64,000 nt of DNA from Pontibacter aquaedesilientis (GCF_014773225.1 NZ_JACXAJ010000006.1:62001-126000); one strand, 5' to 3'; shown: positions 33,147 to 42,338, numbered from the stretch's first letter. Made by a program: numbers and translations. Notes: a model not told the origin generated them from the sequence alone.

Positions 33147-33968
33147 ATGAAATTCCGAGCCATCTGCACCGATATAGACGGCACTTTGCTTAACAGCGAC
33201 CGTCAGCTATCGCAGCGCACCATTCATACAATCAAAAGTTTAGACCAAGACGTTCCTATTATACTGGCTTCTTCGCGCATGCCTGCCGCCATGCGCCACC
33301 TGCAGCAGGAACTGAACATACTGCACCATCCACTTATCTGCTTCAACGGGGGCTATGTCATCTATTTTGAGAATGGTAAAACGGAGGCTTTGCCTTTGGA
33401 CTCGGTGCAAATTCCCGCCACGGTTTGCCAAACCATACACGATTTTGCGCAAGGCACCGACATGCACGTCAGCTTGTATGCACAGGACAACTGGTATGTG
33501 CCCGCATTCGATTACTGGGCCGAGCGCGAAGCACGCAACACAAAGGTAAGGCCCGAGCAAACGGAGTTGGAGCGCGTACTCCAAGGCTGGCTTCAGGCAG
33601 AGACGGGGGCGCATAAGGTTATGTGCATGGGCCCCGCCAATGAAATCGATGCTTTAGAGCATGAGCTGACGAGCAACTTTGCCGATCAGGTACACGCCTA
33701 TCGCTCCAAAGACACCTACCTCGAAATTGCTCCGCGCGCCATCTCTAAAGCCACCGCACTTAACTTGTTGCTGAAAGAGCGTTACGATATAGGCATGCAC
33801 GAAGTCATGGCCTTTGGCGATAACTACAATGACATCGACATGCTGCAAGCCGTGGGCATGGGTATAGCCGTAGGCAATGCCCGCGAAGAGGTAAAGGCGG
33901 TGGCCCACGAGGTTACGCTCAGAAGTGTAGAAGACGGCGTAGCGGCGGCTATTGAGAAGTACTGGTAA
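33147..33968 (+). CDS. Cof-type HAD-IIB phosphatase
   Basis: A 273-residue HAD phosphatase with motif I CTDIDGTLLNSD near the N-terminus, motif II in IILASSRMP, the C2-type cap (about 80-190), and motifs III/IV in KATALNLLLKER and MAFGDNYNDIDML. Such enzymes dephosphorylate sugar phosphates or flavin-related metabolites. The start at 33147 (MKFRAICTDIDG) is chosen over 33096, because the extra 17 residues have no counterpart in the family. A terminator follows. Confidence 0.9.
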   Translation: MKFRAICTDIDGTLLNSDRQLSQRTIHTIKSLDQDVPIILASSRMPAAMRHLQQELNILHHPLICFNGGYVIYFENGKTEALPLDSVQIPATVCQTIHDFAQGTDMHVSLYAQDNWYVPAFDYWAEREARNTKVRPEQTELERVLQGWLQAETGAHKVMCMGPANEIDALEHELTSNFADQVHAYRSKDTYLEIAPRAISKATALNLLLKERYDIGMHEVMAFGDNYNDIDMLQAVGMGIAVGNAREEVKAVAHEVTLRSVEDGVAAAIEKYW

Positions 33969-34010
33969 CGAAACGATAACTCCTTTAGCTTTATCACAAG
34001 GCTAAACCTT

Positions 34011-34050
34011 CGAAGCGACCATATCACCCGGTATGGTCGCTTCGCTTTTT
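34011..34050 (+). terminator. Terminator after the HAD phosphatase
   Basis: CGAAGCGACCATA (34011-34023) pairs exactly with TATGGTCGCTTCG (34032-34044), followed by CTTTTT. Confidence 0.88.
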
Positions 34051-34159
34051 AAATTTTATCTGTCGGTTGCGTAAGCGGTTGATGCCACCTAACTTCTCCC
34101 GCTTCATCCCCATGGTTCCCGCACTTATCCGATAACTTCCTTAGCTCATTGCTTTTCGA

Positions 34160-34190
34160 TTTCTGGCCGTGGTCGGCGGCTATACCTTTG
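34160..34190 (+). promoter_or_regulatory. Promoter whose -7 box overlaps a CTATACCT motif
   Basis: TACCTTTG (34183-34190) is the -7 box, and TTTC (34160-34163) sits exactly 19 bases upstream as a near -33. The box shares its first bases with a CTATACCT motif copy. The gene at 34231 follows 40 bases later. Confidence 0.6.
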
Positions 34191-34230
34191 AGTCATTCAG
34201 TAAGATTTAAAAACTCTAAACCTTAAAACA

Positions 34231-34977
34231 ATGAACAAAGAATTAGCCTTTCTGAGAAGCTTCGCCGCCATCACCGTGCTCGGCATTATCTTTTTGTCAA
34301 GCGTGGCCTTTAAAGGCTCGGGCAATTACAAGTTCAACACGATCGATGTGCAGCGCATTAATATTGTGGAGCCCGATGGCACCGTGAAGATGATCATTAC
34401 CAATGCCGGCCAGTTCCCGAACGGCAAGGACAAAGTGAACAACCGCATGACCAACGTGACACGCAAGAAGCGCTCAGGTATGCTGTTTTACAATGAGGAT
34501 GGCATAGAGTGCGGGGGCTTTATTTATGACGGGCAGAAAAAAACAAACGGACACAGCTCGGGCCTCTCGCTCACCTACGACCAATACGACGGCGACCAGG
34601 TCATGCAGCTGCTCACGCAGGATTACAAAGAGGGCGACAAGCGCCATGTAGCCAGCAGTCTTGTGTTCAACGACCGTCCTGCAGGTGAGTCTCAGCAAAA
34701 AACCCATGAAATAATGCGGGAAATTGAGGAACTTGGCAAAACGGACAAAGCGGCCGCCCGCAAAAAGCTACAGGAGTACGAGGCGCAGGGTTTGGTGGGA
34801 GGCGCTCCGCGTGTCATGCTGGGCAAGTCCAGAAGCCAGAACAATGGTCTGTTCCTGTTCGACGACAAAGGCATGCCCCGCGCCATGTTCTACATCGACA
34901 GCCAAAATAACCCAAAACTCGAGATGTTCGATGACAAAGGCAATGTGACGCATACCTGGCCTGAACAATTAAAATAA
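34231..34977 (+). CDS. Uncharacterised exported or membrane-anchored protein
   Basis: A 248-residue protein with one N-terminal hydrophobic helix (about 10-27), which may be a signal anchor or an uncleaved signal. The rest is polar with repeated beta-type units of similar layout: NIVEPDGTVKMIITNAG, GMLFYNEDGIECGGFIYDG, GLFLFDDKGMPRAMFYIDS and LEMFDDKGNVTHTWP. A helical insertion occupies about 155-185. These short repeated strands around Asp-Gly turns suggest a beta-repeat fold. I do not recognise a known function. It is alone, with its own promoter and terminator. Confidence 0.75.
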   Translation: MNKELAFLRSFAAITVLGIIFLSSVAFKGSGNYKFNTIDVQRINIVEPDGTVKMIITNAGQFPNGKDKVNNRMTNVTRKKRSGMLFYNEDGIECGGFIYDGQKKTNGHSSGLSLTYDQYDGDQVMQLLTQDYKEGDKRHVASSLVFNDRPAGESQQKTHEIMREIEELGKTDKAAARKKLQEYEAQGLVGGAPRVMLGKSRSQNNGLFLFDDKGMPRAMFYIDSQNNPKLEMFDDKGNVTHTWPEQLK

Positions 34978-34980
34978 CAT

Positions 34981-35022
34981 AACAGCGGAGCAGCTACTCA
35001 GATAGTTGCTCCGCTGTTTAAA
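34981..35022 (+). terminator. Terminator between the exported protein and the histidine kinase gene
   Basis: AACAGCGGAGCAGCTA (34981-34996) and TAGTTGCTCCGCTGTT (35003-35018) form a 16-bp stem with one G-T pair. It lies 13 bases before the kinase start at 35035. Confidence 0.8.
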
Positions 35023-35034
35023 AGCCTGAAACCC

Positions 35035-36069
35035 ATGCGAGCCAGCAAGCTAACCATCGGCAACCTATACCTGAGCAAATACTTTTTGCTCTTCACATTC
35101 GTGTTCGCCTACCTCCAATCCATTCAGCAACGAATCGGCGCGACACGGGCTATCGACTTCTATACCTTCACACCTGAAGCCGCGGTTTTCGGATTCCTGA
35201 GCGCCTGCCTGATCTTCTTTTTCCTGGGTCTTCTGATTCAGAAGAGTCGCAGCAAGGTACACGAGTTCAGTTTCAAATCGACCACCGTTATCTTTCTTCT
35301 TGCCTTGCTTCTATACCTTGTCATCACCAACCTATTCGGCTTTCTGATCTCGTTGAGCTTTGGCACGATTGAGCGAAATTTCACACAGAACCTGATTATC
35401 AAAAGCAACTTGTCCAATGCTTTGAACTTCTGCATTTATGGTGGCTTTTACCTGGCACACTATTTATTTTGGCGAAACAAAGAAGACAACCAGAAAATGG
35501 CCACCTATAACCAAGCCCTGGCCGAGAGCAAAATCGCCCAGTTAAAATCGCAACTCAACCCGCATTTCCTGTTCAACAACCTGAATGTGCTGGACCAACT
35601 GATTGAGGAAGACAGCCAAACCGCTTCCGACTTCCTGAATGACTTCGCTGACCTGTACCGCTACGTGTTGCAGACCTCCGACAAAAAGCTGGTACCTGTT
35701 TCAGAAGAGGTATACTTTGCCCGGCGCTATTTCAAGTTGATGGCACACAAGTATGGCGACGCTTACCAGTTGGATATTTCGAATCATGAAAGTCACGAAG
35801 GCCTTATACCTCCGCTCACATTGCAGCTGCTCCTCGAGAACGCCATAGAGCACAACCTGGGCACCGAGCAAAGCCCTGTATGCATTGCCATTAATATCAA
35901 CTCAAAGCTCACGGTGGCGAACAATACGGTGGAGCGGCGTCAACGCAAAACCACTGGCGGCAGGGCTCTGCAAAATCTACAAGAACAGTATGCGCTTTTA
36001 TCAAAAGAAAGTGTCGAAATTAGGCATACCCAAAATCACTTCGAAGTTACCTTACCCCTTATACCTTAG
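35035..36069 (+). CDS. LytS-type sensor histidine kinase
   Basis: A 344-residue kinase. Four predicted membrane helices fill residues about 12-145, with no large external sensor domain. The His_kinase (PF06580) region follows: LKSQLNPHFLFNNLN with His177 as phosphorylation site. The ATP-binding part has LQLLLENAIEHN (N box) and a degenerate G box (KTTGGRALQNLQEQY). It probably signals to the LytTR regulator encoded 9 bases downstream. The stimulus is unknown. Confidence 0.9.
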   Translation: MRASKLTIGNLYLSKYFLLFTFVFAYLQSIQQRIGATRAIDFYTFTPEAAVFGFLSACLIFFFLGLLIQKSRSKVHEFSFKSTTVIFLLALLLYLVITNLFGFLISLSFGTIERNFTQNLIIKSNLSNALNFCIYGGFYLAHYLFWRNKEDNQKMATYNQALAESKIAQLKSQLNPHFLFNNLNVLDQLIEEDSQTASDFLNDFADLYRYVLQTSDKKLVPVSEEVYFARRYFKLMAHKYGDAYQLDISNHESHEGLIPPLTLQLLLENAIEHNLGTEQSPVCIAININSKLTVANNTVERRQRKTTGGRALQNLQEQYALLSKESVEIRHTQNHFEVTLPLIP

Positions 36070-36077
36070 CACTGCGC

Positions 36078-36851
36078 ATGATCAATGTAGTCATTATAGA
36101 AGACGAAGCCCCCGCCCGTAAAAAGCTCAACCGCTTTCTGTGTGATTTGGAGGAAGACGTGGCTGTTTTGGCGGAGTTCGAGACTGTGGCCGAAGCGGCG
36201 GACTACCTACACGGCAAACAAGGTATAGACCTGATTCTGTCAGACATCCAGCTGCGCGATGGCAGCGCATTTGAGATTTACAGCCAGGTGGATGTAAGCT
36301 GCCCTATCATCTTCACGACGGCTTACGACCAGTTCTGGATGGACGCTTTTGAGACCAACGGTATAGAGTATTTGCTGAAGCCCTTCTCCTTCGAACGGTT
36401 CCAAAAAGCATGGGACAAGTTCATGCTTCTGGGAAAATCCCCTTCGCCAGAAAAGGCCATGTTGGAAAAACTTCAGCGGCTTCTGCATATTGCTCAACCC
36501 GAAAGCAAAGCTTACAAAAACAGGCTTGCCGTAAATTCAAGCCGAGGAACTTATTTTTTGGAGATAGCCGCTATTTTGTATTTTGTGGCTGAGGAGGGCG
36601 TGGTAATGGCAATTGACGGAAATGGCAAAAAACACCTGCTATCGCAGACCACTTTAAAGGAAATCGAATCCATGGTAGACCCGAACCATTTTTTCAGGAT
36701 AAACCGGAGCGAACTGGTGAATAAGAAGTATATTGAGCGGATAGAGCGCTACTCCAAAAACACCATCGCGCTAAAGTTGTCCGATCACGAACAGCACCTT
36801 GTAACAAGCCAGAGCAGCACCGCCGCCTTTAGGCAATGGATCGAAGAATAA
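36078..36851 (+). CDS. LytTR-type response regulator
   Basis: A 257-residue response regulator. The receiver domain has the acidic cluster EDE (8-10), the phosphoacceptor Asp56 in ILSDIQLRDG, and the KPFSFERF lysine near residue 105. A linker (about 122-145) leads to a LytTR DNA-binding domain with FRINRSELVNKKYIERI and a C-terminal TAAFRQWIEE helix. It pairs with the kinase upstream. Targets usually have direct repeats upstream, but I could not identify one here. Confidence 0.93.
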   Translation: MINVVIIEDEAPARKKLNRFLCDLEEDVAVLAEFETVAEAADYLHGKQGIDLILSDIQLRDGSAFEIYSQVDVSCPIIFTTAYDQFWMDAFETNGIEYLLKPFSFERFQKAWDKFMLLGKSPSPEKAMLEKLQRLLHIAQPESKAYKNRLAVNSSRGTYFLEIAAILYFVAEEGVVMAIDGNGKKHLLSQTTLKEIESMVDPNHFFRINRSELVNKKYIERIERYSKNTIALKLSDHEQHLVTSQSSTAAFRQWIEE

Positions 36852-36869
36852 CCAATCGCTATACCTTGC

Positions 36870-37325
36870 ATGCAATCAACCGCTTCAACACCCGAGCTAT
36901 ACCTGGCAGAGCTGCCCGAAGAGCGCCAGCATATCATGACTGCCTTACGAGACGTGATTCGCGAGAACCTGCCCGCTGGTTTTGAAGAAGTGATGAGTTA
37001 CGGTATGCTGGGATACGCGGTGCCGCACACCTTATACCCAGCCGGCTACCACTGCGACCCCAAGCAGCCACTGCCATTTATGAGTATCGCCTCGCAAAAG
37101 CGCCACATCGCCGTTTACCATATGGGAATGTATGCCGATGAAAAGTTGCTGGATTGGTTTAAGGAAGAGTACTCCAAGCACAGCAATACCAAGCTTGACA
37201 TGGGCAAAAGCTGTATCCGTTTTAAGAAACCCGAGCAAGTGCCTTTGGCGCTGATCGGTGAGCTCGCCTCTAAAATGACACCGCAAGAGTGGGTACAGGT
37301 ATACGAAAGTCAGATTAAAAGATGA
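36870..37325 (+). CDS. DUF1801 family protein
   Basis: A 151-residue soluble protein with the DUF1801 (YdhG-like) pattern: ELPEERQHIMTALRDVIRENLPAGFEEVMSYGMLGYAVP at residues about 14-52, then IASQKRHIAVYHMGMY and DMGKSCIRFKKPEQVPLALIGELASKM. The family is small and widely distributed; its function is not known. It follows the two-component genes by 18 bases on the same strand, so it may be part of the same transcript. Confidence 0.85.
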   Translation: MQSTASTPELYLAELPEERQHIMTALRDVIRENLPAGFEEVMSYGMLGYAVPHTLYPAGYHCDPKQPLPFMSIASQKRHIAVYHMGMYADEKLLDWFKEEYSKHSNTKLDMGKSCIRFKKPEQVPLALIGELASKMTPQEWVQVYESQIKR

Positions 37326-37398
37326 GTACAACTACCCGGATGAGGACAAAACGGGTAAAATCCCTCATTAGTGTAAAATAGGATACGAGCTGATTCGA

Positions 37399-38631
37399 AT
37401 GAAAGAACTATTAGCAGCGGTACTGATCAGTTTGGCATTTACGTTGGCCTGCCTATACCTCCATATCATGCCGTCCTCCAATAGCATGATCAATCTGAGA
37501 ACCTCCACCCTAAGTGACGAGAAGCCATTGATCTCAAATGAGTACCTGACAATTGCCATAACCTATCACAAAGAGCACCCCGCTTTCGCCAAGCGCCCCC
37601 TCACCACCTATCTTGTTGAGAAGCTTAGTAGTATTTCCTCTCTCGATCTCGGCACTTCTTTTACCGTCATAAATTTCTCCTTCCTGTTTTTATGCGGGCT
37701 TGCTGTATACTGGTGCTCCACTTTGCTAGGCCATAACGCAGCAGAGGCGCTATGGAGCATGACTTTATTTTATACCAGCTTTAGCGTCCTGTTTTCATTT
37801 TTCCCGCCAATCTATAGTTATGACGAGCCTTTACAGTATTTGCTTATCTACCTCAGCCTTATTGCCCTGCTTTATGGCAACTGGTTGCTGTTTGTCTGTT
37901 TTTTCAGCCTTGGCCTCATCGCCCGGGAAAGTGGTTTGATCCTCTTGCCCGGCTTTGCTTTACTTGTTGTAAGTTACGAAAAACCACTCTCCTTCTGCCT
38001 GAAGCGAATATTACTGTTAGGGTTGCCCGTCCTCATCTATGCGACTTTCCTATATGTTTTCATTTCGGAAACCAACATTGAAGAGGCTTCCAGGCAAGAT
38101 TTCATGGACCGCTTTTCTCACTTCTTCGGAAACTTCCGGAACCTGAAATTCACTTTGGAGTCATTTACCTCCTTCTTGTTAGCCACCGGCTTGCAGGCTT
38201 ATCTGCTCTATTGCTATGCAAGTCGAAAGTTGCTTACAAATACAGAAAAGCGGTATGCAGCAGCTTTTGTCTTAGTATTGGTTATCAATACCCTCGTTGT
38301 CTTTTTGACCACGCAGGCCAGAGAGACCAGGTTATTCGCATTGCCCCTGATTTTTTTATTCCCCTTTCTGGGGAAATACTTTATAAGTGAATACAGATTG
38401 ATCCGGACTAAAATATCGCAGGCAACCAAGATGGAGTTAGCACGGAATTTTGCATTAGTAGCAGTTCTGGCAGGCCTTAGTCTTGTTGTAACCAACTCTT
38501 ATTATTTTCAGACGATCGGGAGCCCCTCCGACAATTTATTTAACGAATACACAGGGCTTGCCGCCATTCTGTTCTTTTCCCATTTTGTCTTCAGGTTTGT
38601 TTTAAAACCAAAAAGTGAAGCAGTGGCCTAG
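37399..38631 (+). CDS. Uncharacterised multi-pass membrane protein
   Basis: A 410-residue hydrophobic protein with about ten predicted membrane helices. The pattern (large helices separated by short loops, an acidic PPIYSYDEPLQYLLIYLSL stretch near 135-153 and ARESGLILLPGF near 175-186) resembles GT-C glycosyltransferases or O-antigen-type membrane proteins. Key catalytic motifs cannot be confirmed. Its sequence is more AT-rich than the surrounding genes, and it has only one AGGTATAG-type motif (about 37450). It could be more recently acquired. Confidence 0.65.
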   Translation: MKELLAAVLISLAFTLACLYLHIMPSSNSMINLRTSTLSDEKPLISNEYLTIAITYHKEHPAFAKRPLTTYLVEKLSSISSLDLGTSFTVINFSFLFLCGLAVYWCSTLLGHNAAEALWSMTLFYTSFSVLFSFFPPIYSYDEPLQYLLIYLSLIALLYGNWLLFVCFFSLGLIARESGLILLPGFALLVVSYEKPLSFCLKRILLLGLPVLIYATFLYVFISETNIEEASRQDFMDRFSHFFGNFRNLKFTLESFTSFLLATGLQAYLLYCYASRKLLTNTEKRYAAAFVLVLVINTLVVFLTTQARETRLFALPLIFLFPFLGKYFISEYRLIRTKISQATKMELARNFALVAVLAGLSLVVTNSYYFQTIGSPSDNLFNEYTGLAAILFFSHFVFRFVLKPKSEAVA

Positions 38632-38707
38632 CTTGACAATAAGACCTTGTAAGGTATAATCGACAATTTTAACCTGAACCGGTGCTGGCTTCTACGGCCA
38701 AACCCGT

Positions 38708-38715
38708 TATATTTG
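38708..38715 (+). promoter_or_regulatory. -7 promoter box of purN
   Basis: TATATTTG followed by C matches TAnnTTTG, and it contains the TTG that opens the longest frame of purN (38713). A second possible box, TACCTTTG (38735-38742), contains the next TTG. Confidence 0.5.
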
Positions 38716-38739
38716 CGGCTGCAATACATACCTATACCT

Positions 38740-39327
38740 TTGACACCAACAGCTAAAAAGAATATAGTCATTTTTGCTTCGGGGTCGGGCAGCAACGCAC
38801 AGCGCCTGATGGAGTACTTCGAGCACCACCCAGACATTCGTGTGGCCGCCCTGTTTGCCAACAACCCAAAAGCATATGCCCTCCAAAGAGCCGAGACCTT
38901 CCACGTCCCGGCTTTTTTATTTTCCCGTGATGAGTTCTACAACTCCGACAAAGTACTGGAGCAGGTAAAATCGTTTAATCCCGACCTGATCGTGCTGGCC
39001 GGCTTTCTGTGGCTGGTACCGCAAAACTTCCTGCAGGCTTTCCCGGACTGCATCATCAACATCCACCCTGCCCTTCTGCCCCAGTACGGCGGCAAAGGCA
39101 TGCACGGACTCAATGTGCACACAGCGGTTGTGTCGGCCGGCGATAAGGAATCAGGTATTACCATCCACCGAGTCAACGAAGAGTACGACAAAGGGGAATT
39201 TGTGCTGCAGGAGCGCTGCCCCGTACACCCTGACGACACCCCTGAGGATCTGGCTGCCCGCGTGTTGCAGCTCGAGCACAAATACCTGCCAGAGGTAGTG
39301 GAGAAACTGCTACTTCAACTGCCTTAA
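38740..39327 (+). CDS. purN: Phosphoribosylglycinamide formyltransferase PurN
   Basis: A 195-residue GAR transformylase. The N-terminal strand and glycine loop NIVIFASGSGSNAQRL, the catalytic region NIHPALLPQYGGKGMHG (Asn, His), and SAGDKESGITIHRVNEEYDKG with the conserved Asp are all present. It formylates GAR with 10-formyl-THF in purine synthesis. No ATG start is available; TTG at 38740 (TPTAKKNIVIF) gives the normal family length. It precedes purH by 60 bases, so the two may be cotranscribed. Confidence 0.92.
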   Translation: MTPTAKKNIVIFASGSGSNAQRLMEYFEHHPDIRVAALFANNPKAYALQRAETFHVPAFLFSRDEFYNSDKVLEQVKSFNPDLIVLAGFLWLVPQNFLQAFPDCIINIHPALLPQYGGKGMHGLNVHTAVVSAGDKESGITIHRVNEEYDKGEFVLQERCPVHPDDTPEDLAARVLQLEHKYLPEVVEKLLLQLP

Positions 39328-39387
39328 AAGCAGTTTTTTGAGCACATTTGAAAACTAAAAATTAGCACATTATATAGCCCATACCCT

Positions 39388-40911
39388 ATGCAATCTGTCA
39401 AAATCAAATCCGCACTTATTTCGGTTTACTACAAAGACCGCCTCGAGCCATTGGTTGAGCTTTTGAAGCAACACAACGTCACCATCTATTCTACTGGTGG
39501 TACCCAAGCCTTCCTGGAAGAGCAGGGCGCTGATGTAATGGCCGTAGAAGACCTCACCGCCTATCCCTCTATCTTCGGTGGTCGTGTAAAAACCCTGCAC
39601 CCGAAAGTATTCGGCGGCATTTTGCACCGCCGCGCCAACGAGAGCGATCTGGCGGAACGCGAGCAGTACGAGATCCCACCGATTGACCTGGTGGTAGTAG
39701 ACCTATACCCATTTGAGGAAACCGTGGCATCGGGCGCATCAGAAGCGGATGTAATCGAGAAGATTGACATTGGCGGCATCTCGCTGATCAGGGCGGCAGC
39801 CAAGAATTTCCAGGATGTGTTGATCGTGTCATCACGTGAGCAGTACGACGAGGTGGTGGATTTGCTGACAGAAAAAGACGGCGCGACGGAGTTGGCTGAC
39901 CGCAAGCGCTTCGCAGCCAAGGCCTTTGATATTTCTTCGAACTACGATACGCACATCTTCAACTACCTGAGCAAAGAGCAGGATATCAACGTGTTCAAGC
40001 AGAGCGTGCGGGAGGCCACACCGCTGCGCTACGGTGAGAACCCGCACCAACAGGGCACCTTCTATGGTAAGCTGGATGACCTGTTTGAGCAGCTCAACGG
40101 CAAACAGTTATCGTACAATAACCTGGTGGACGTGGACGCCGCTGTGGCACTGGGCGCTGAGTTCGAGGAGCCAGCCGTGGCTATCCTGAAGCATACGAAC
40201 GCCTGCGGTTGCGCCACCGGTGACACCATCAAAGAGGCTTACCTGTCCGCCCTTTCTACTGACCCGGTTTCAGCTTTTGGCGGTGTGATCATCGCGAACC
40301 GCACCATTGACAGGGGCGCTGCAGAAGAGCTGAACAAGCTGTTCTTCGAAGTACTGATCGCCCCTGATTTTGATGCTGACGCATTGGAGTTATTGCGCAC
40401 CAAGAAAAACCGCATATTACTCAAGCAGAAACCTGTTGAGCTGCCAACCAAGCAGTTTAAGACTTTGCTGAACGGCGTGATCGAGCAGGACAAAGATCTG
40501 AAGACCGAGACAGAAGCCGACTTCAAAACGGCCACCAAGCGCGAACCTTCTGCCGAAGAGAAAAAGGCACTGGTATTTGCAGCCAAGGTTTGCAAGCACA
40601 CTAAGTCCAACACCATCGTGCTGGCTACCGACAAAATGATGATTTCGAGCGGTGTGGGCCAGACTTCCCGTGTGGACGCCCTGCGCCAGGCCATCGAAAA
40701 AGCCAAGAGCTTCGGTTTCGATATCAGTAACACCGTCATGGCCTCCGACGCCTTCTTCCCTTTCCCGGATTGCGTGGAGATCGCCGATCTGGCAGGTATA
40801 AAAGCGGTAGTGCAGCCAGGCGGTTCTATCAAAGACCAGGACTCCATCGATTACTGTGACGCCCATCACATGGCCATGGTGATGACCGGTGTGCGCCACT
40901 TCAAGCACTAA
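39388..40911 (+). CDS. purH: Bifunctional AICAR transformylase / IMP cyclohydrolase PurH
   Basis: A 507-residue protein. N-terminal MGS-like cyclohydrolase domain with SVYYKDRLEPLVELLKQHN, STGGTQAFLEE and GRVKTLHPKVFGGILHRR. The C-terminal transformylase has LRYGENPHQQGTFYG, AILKHTNACGCATG, SAFGGVIIANR and DAFFPFPDCVEIA. It carries out the last two steps of IMP synthesis. It is followed by a terminator and then the mre operon, an order common in Bacteroidota. Confidence 0.97.
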   Translation: MQSVKIKSALISVYYKDRLEPLVELLKQHNVTIYSTGGTQAFLEEQGADVMAVEDLTAYPSIFGGRVKTLHPKVFGGILHRRANESDLAEREQYEIPPIDLVVVDLYPFEETVASGASEADVIEKIDIGGISLIRAAAKNFQDVLIVSSREQYDEVVDLLTEKDGATELADRKRFAAKAFDISSNYDTHIFNYLSKEQDINVFKQSVREATPLRYGENPHQQGTFYGKLDDLFEQLNGKQLSYNNLVDVDAAVALGAEFEEPAVAILKHTNACGCATGDTIKEAYLSALSTDPVSAFGGVIIANRTIDRGAAEELNKLFFEVLIAPDFDADALELLRTKKNRILLKQKPVELPTKQFKTLLNGVIEQDKDLKTETEADFKTATKREPSAEEKKALVFAAKVCKHTKSNTIVLATDKMMISSGVGQTSRVDALRQAIEKAKSFGFDISNTVMASDAFFPFPDCVEIADLAGIKAVVQPGGSIKDQDSIDYCDAHHMAMVMTGVRHFKH

Positions 40912-40929
40912 GGTATAGCCCTGTTGCAG

Positions 40930-40962
40930 AAAGCCCCACTCTTTACGGATGGGGCTTTTTTT
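40930..40962 (+). terminator. Terminator after purH
   Basis: AAAGCCCCA (40930-40938) pairs with TGGGGCTTT (40950-40958), followed by a T run. Confidence 0.88.
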
Positions 40963-41303
40963 ATACCTGGCTGCTCTACCTATAAGTTGGTTTCATCCCT
41001 GTACCTTCACGTTATCTCAGTAATAGGACCCGAGTCAAGGGAGATACAAGCCTTGTTTTACTAGCGGGGCACCAGAAGGTGTGTTCCGGCATCGCATCCA
41101 ATTTTTGGGTATGGCAATGCGTTATCAAAGGCAATGCCTGGAAATTGCATGTAAAATGTCTTCTAAAAAATTAAAACTTACACCACTTCTGTTACATCAT
41201 TATTAATTCCGCTGAAAATCACTAATTTTGCCGCTAGTTTTCGACAAGAAATATTGTATATTAAAAATATAACGAGGCGGCCATACGCCTTTATAAAATA
41301 AGA
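40963..41303 (+). promoter_or_regulatory. Leader region of the mre operon
   Basis: A 341-base gap between the purH terminator and mreB. It holds a probable -7 box TAATTTTG (41223-41230, followed by C), an AT-rich leader, and no gene. No -33 element at 19 bases is clear. Confidence 0.55.
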
Positions 41304-42329
41304 ATGGGACTATTTAACTTTCTTACCAGCGATATAGCCATTGATTTGGGTACCGCCAATACCCTGATCATCCATAACGATAAGATAGTGGTGGACGAGC
41401 CATCCATCATCGCCGTGGATCGCACCACGGGCCGTGTATTAGCCATTGGCCGCAACGCCATGCAAATGCACGAGAAAACCCACGAAAATATCAAAACCAT
41501 CCGTCCGCTGAAAGATGGTGTGATCGCCGACTTCCACGCTGCAGAGGAAATGATCCGGGGTATGATCAAAATGATCGACACGGGCCGTCGTTTGTTCCAG
41601 CCCTCGCACCGCATGGTAATCTGCATACCTTCGGGCATTACGGAGGTAGAGAAACGTGCTGTGCGCGACTCGGCCCAGCACGCCGGCGCCAAAGAGGTGT
41701 GGATGATCCAGGAGCCCATGGCCGCGGCCATCGGTATAGGCATCGACGTAGAGCAGCCGATCGGCTCCATGATCGTGGACATTGGGGGCGGTACCACCGA
41801 GATTGCCGTAGTGGCCCTTTCGGGGATCGTGTGCGACCAGTCTATCCGCATTGCCGGCGACGTGTTCACCAAAGACATTCTGGACTACATGCGCCGCCAG
41901 CACAACCTGCTGATCGGGGAGCGCTCAGCTGAGAAAATCAAGATCGAGGTTGGCTCTGCTCTGACTGAACTGGAGAACCCTCCGGCTGACTACGAGATCC
42001 GTGGCCGTGACCTGATGACAGGTATACCGAAGGTGATCAAGGTAACTTACCAGGAGATCGCGATTGCGCTTGACAAGTCGGTTTCTAAGATCGAGGAAGC
42101 AGTGCTAAAGGCGCTGGAGATCGCGCCGCCGGAGCTGTCAGCCGACATTTACGACAATGGCATTCACCTGACAGGTGGTGGCGCCTTGCTGCGTGGTTTC
42201 GACAAGCGCCTGGCTGCCAAAACCAAATTACCAATCCACATTGCCGAAGATCCGCTTAGAGCGGTGGTACGCGGCACAGGTGCGGCCATCAAAAATCTGG
42301 AAGGCTTCAAAAATGTCCTGCTGACATAA
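41304..42329 (+). CDS. mreB: Rod shape-determining actin homologue MreB
   Basis: A 341-residue actin-like ATPase with phosphate-1 motif SDIAIDLGTANTLI, connect-1 MIQEPMAAAIGIG, phosphate-2 IVDIGGGTTEIAVVALSG, and adenosine motif GIHLTGGGALLRGFD. It forms membrane-bound filaments that guide elongation synthesis of peptidoglycan. It is the first gene of mreB-mreC-mreD-pbp2-rodA, all closely spaced or overlapping, so the machine for cylindrical growth is encoded as one unit. Confidence 0.98.
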   Translation: MGLFNFLTSDIAIDLGTANTLIIHNDKIVVDEPSIIAVDRTTGRVLAIGRNAMQMHEKTHENIKTIRPLKDGVIADFHAAEEMIRGMIKMIDTGRRLFQPSHRMVICIPSGITEVEKRAVRDSAQHAGAKEVWMIQEPMAAAIGIGIDVEQPIGSMIVDIGGGTTEIAVVALSGIVCDQSIRIAGDVFTKDILDYMRRQHNLLIGERSAEKIKIEVGSALTELENPPADYEIRGRDLMTGIPKVIKVTYQEIAIALDKSVSKIEEAVLKALEIAPPELSADIYDNGIHLTGGGALLRGFDKRLAAKTKLPIHIAEDPLRAVVRGTGAAIKNLEGFKNVLLT

Positions 42330-42338
42330 CAGTACCGC

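Noticed and set aside
38641..38739. Purine riboswitch upstream of purN-purH
   Set aside because: No aptamer-like arrangement of conserved stems could be recognised, and the expected leader is very short.
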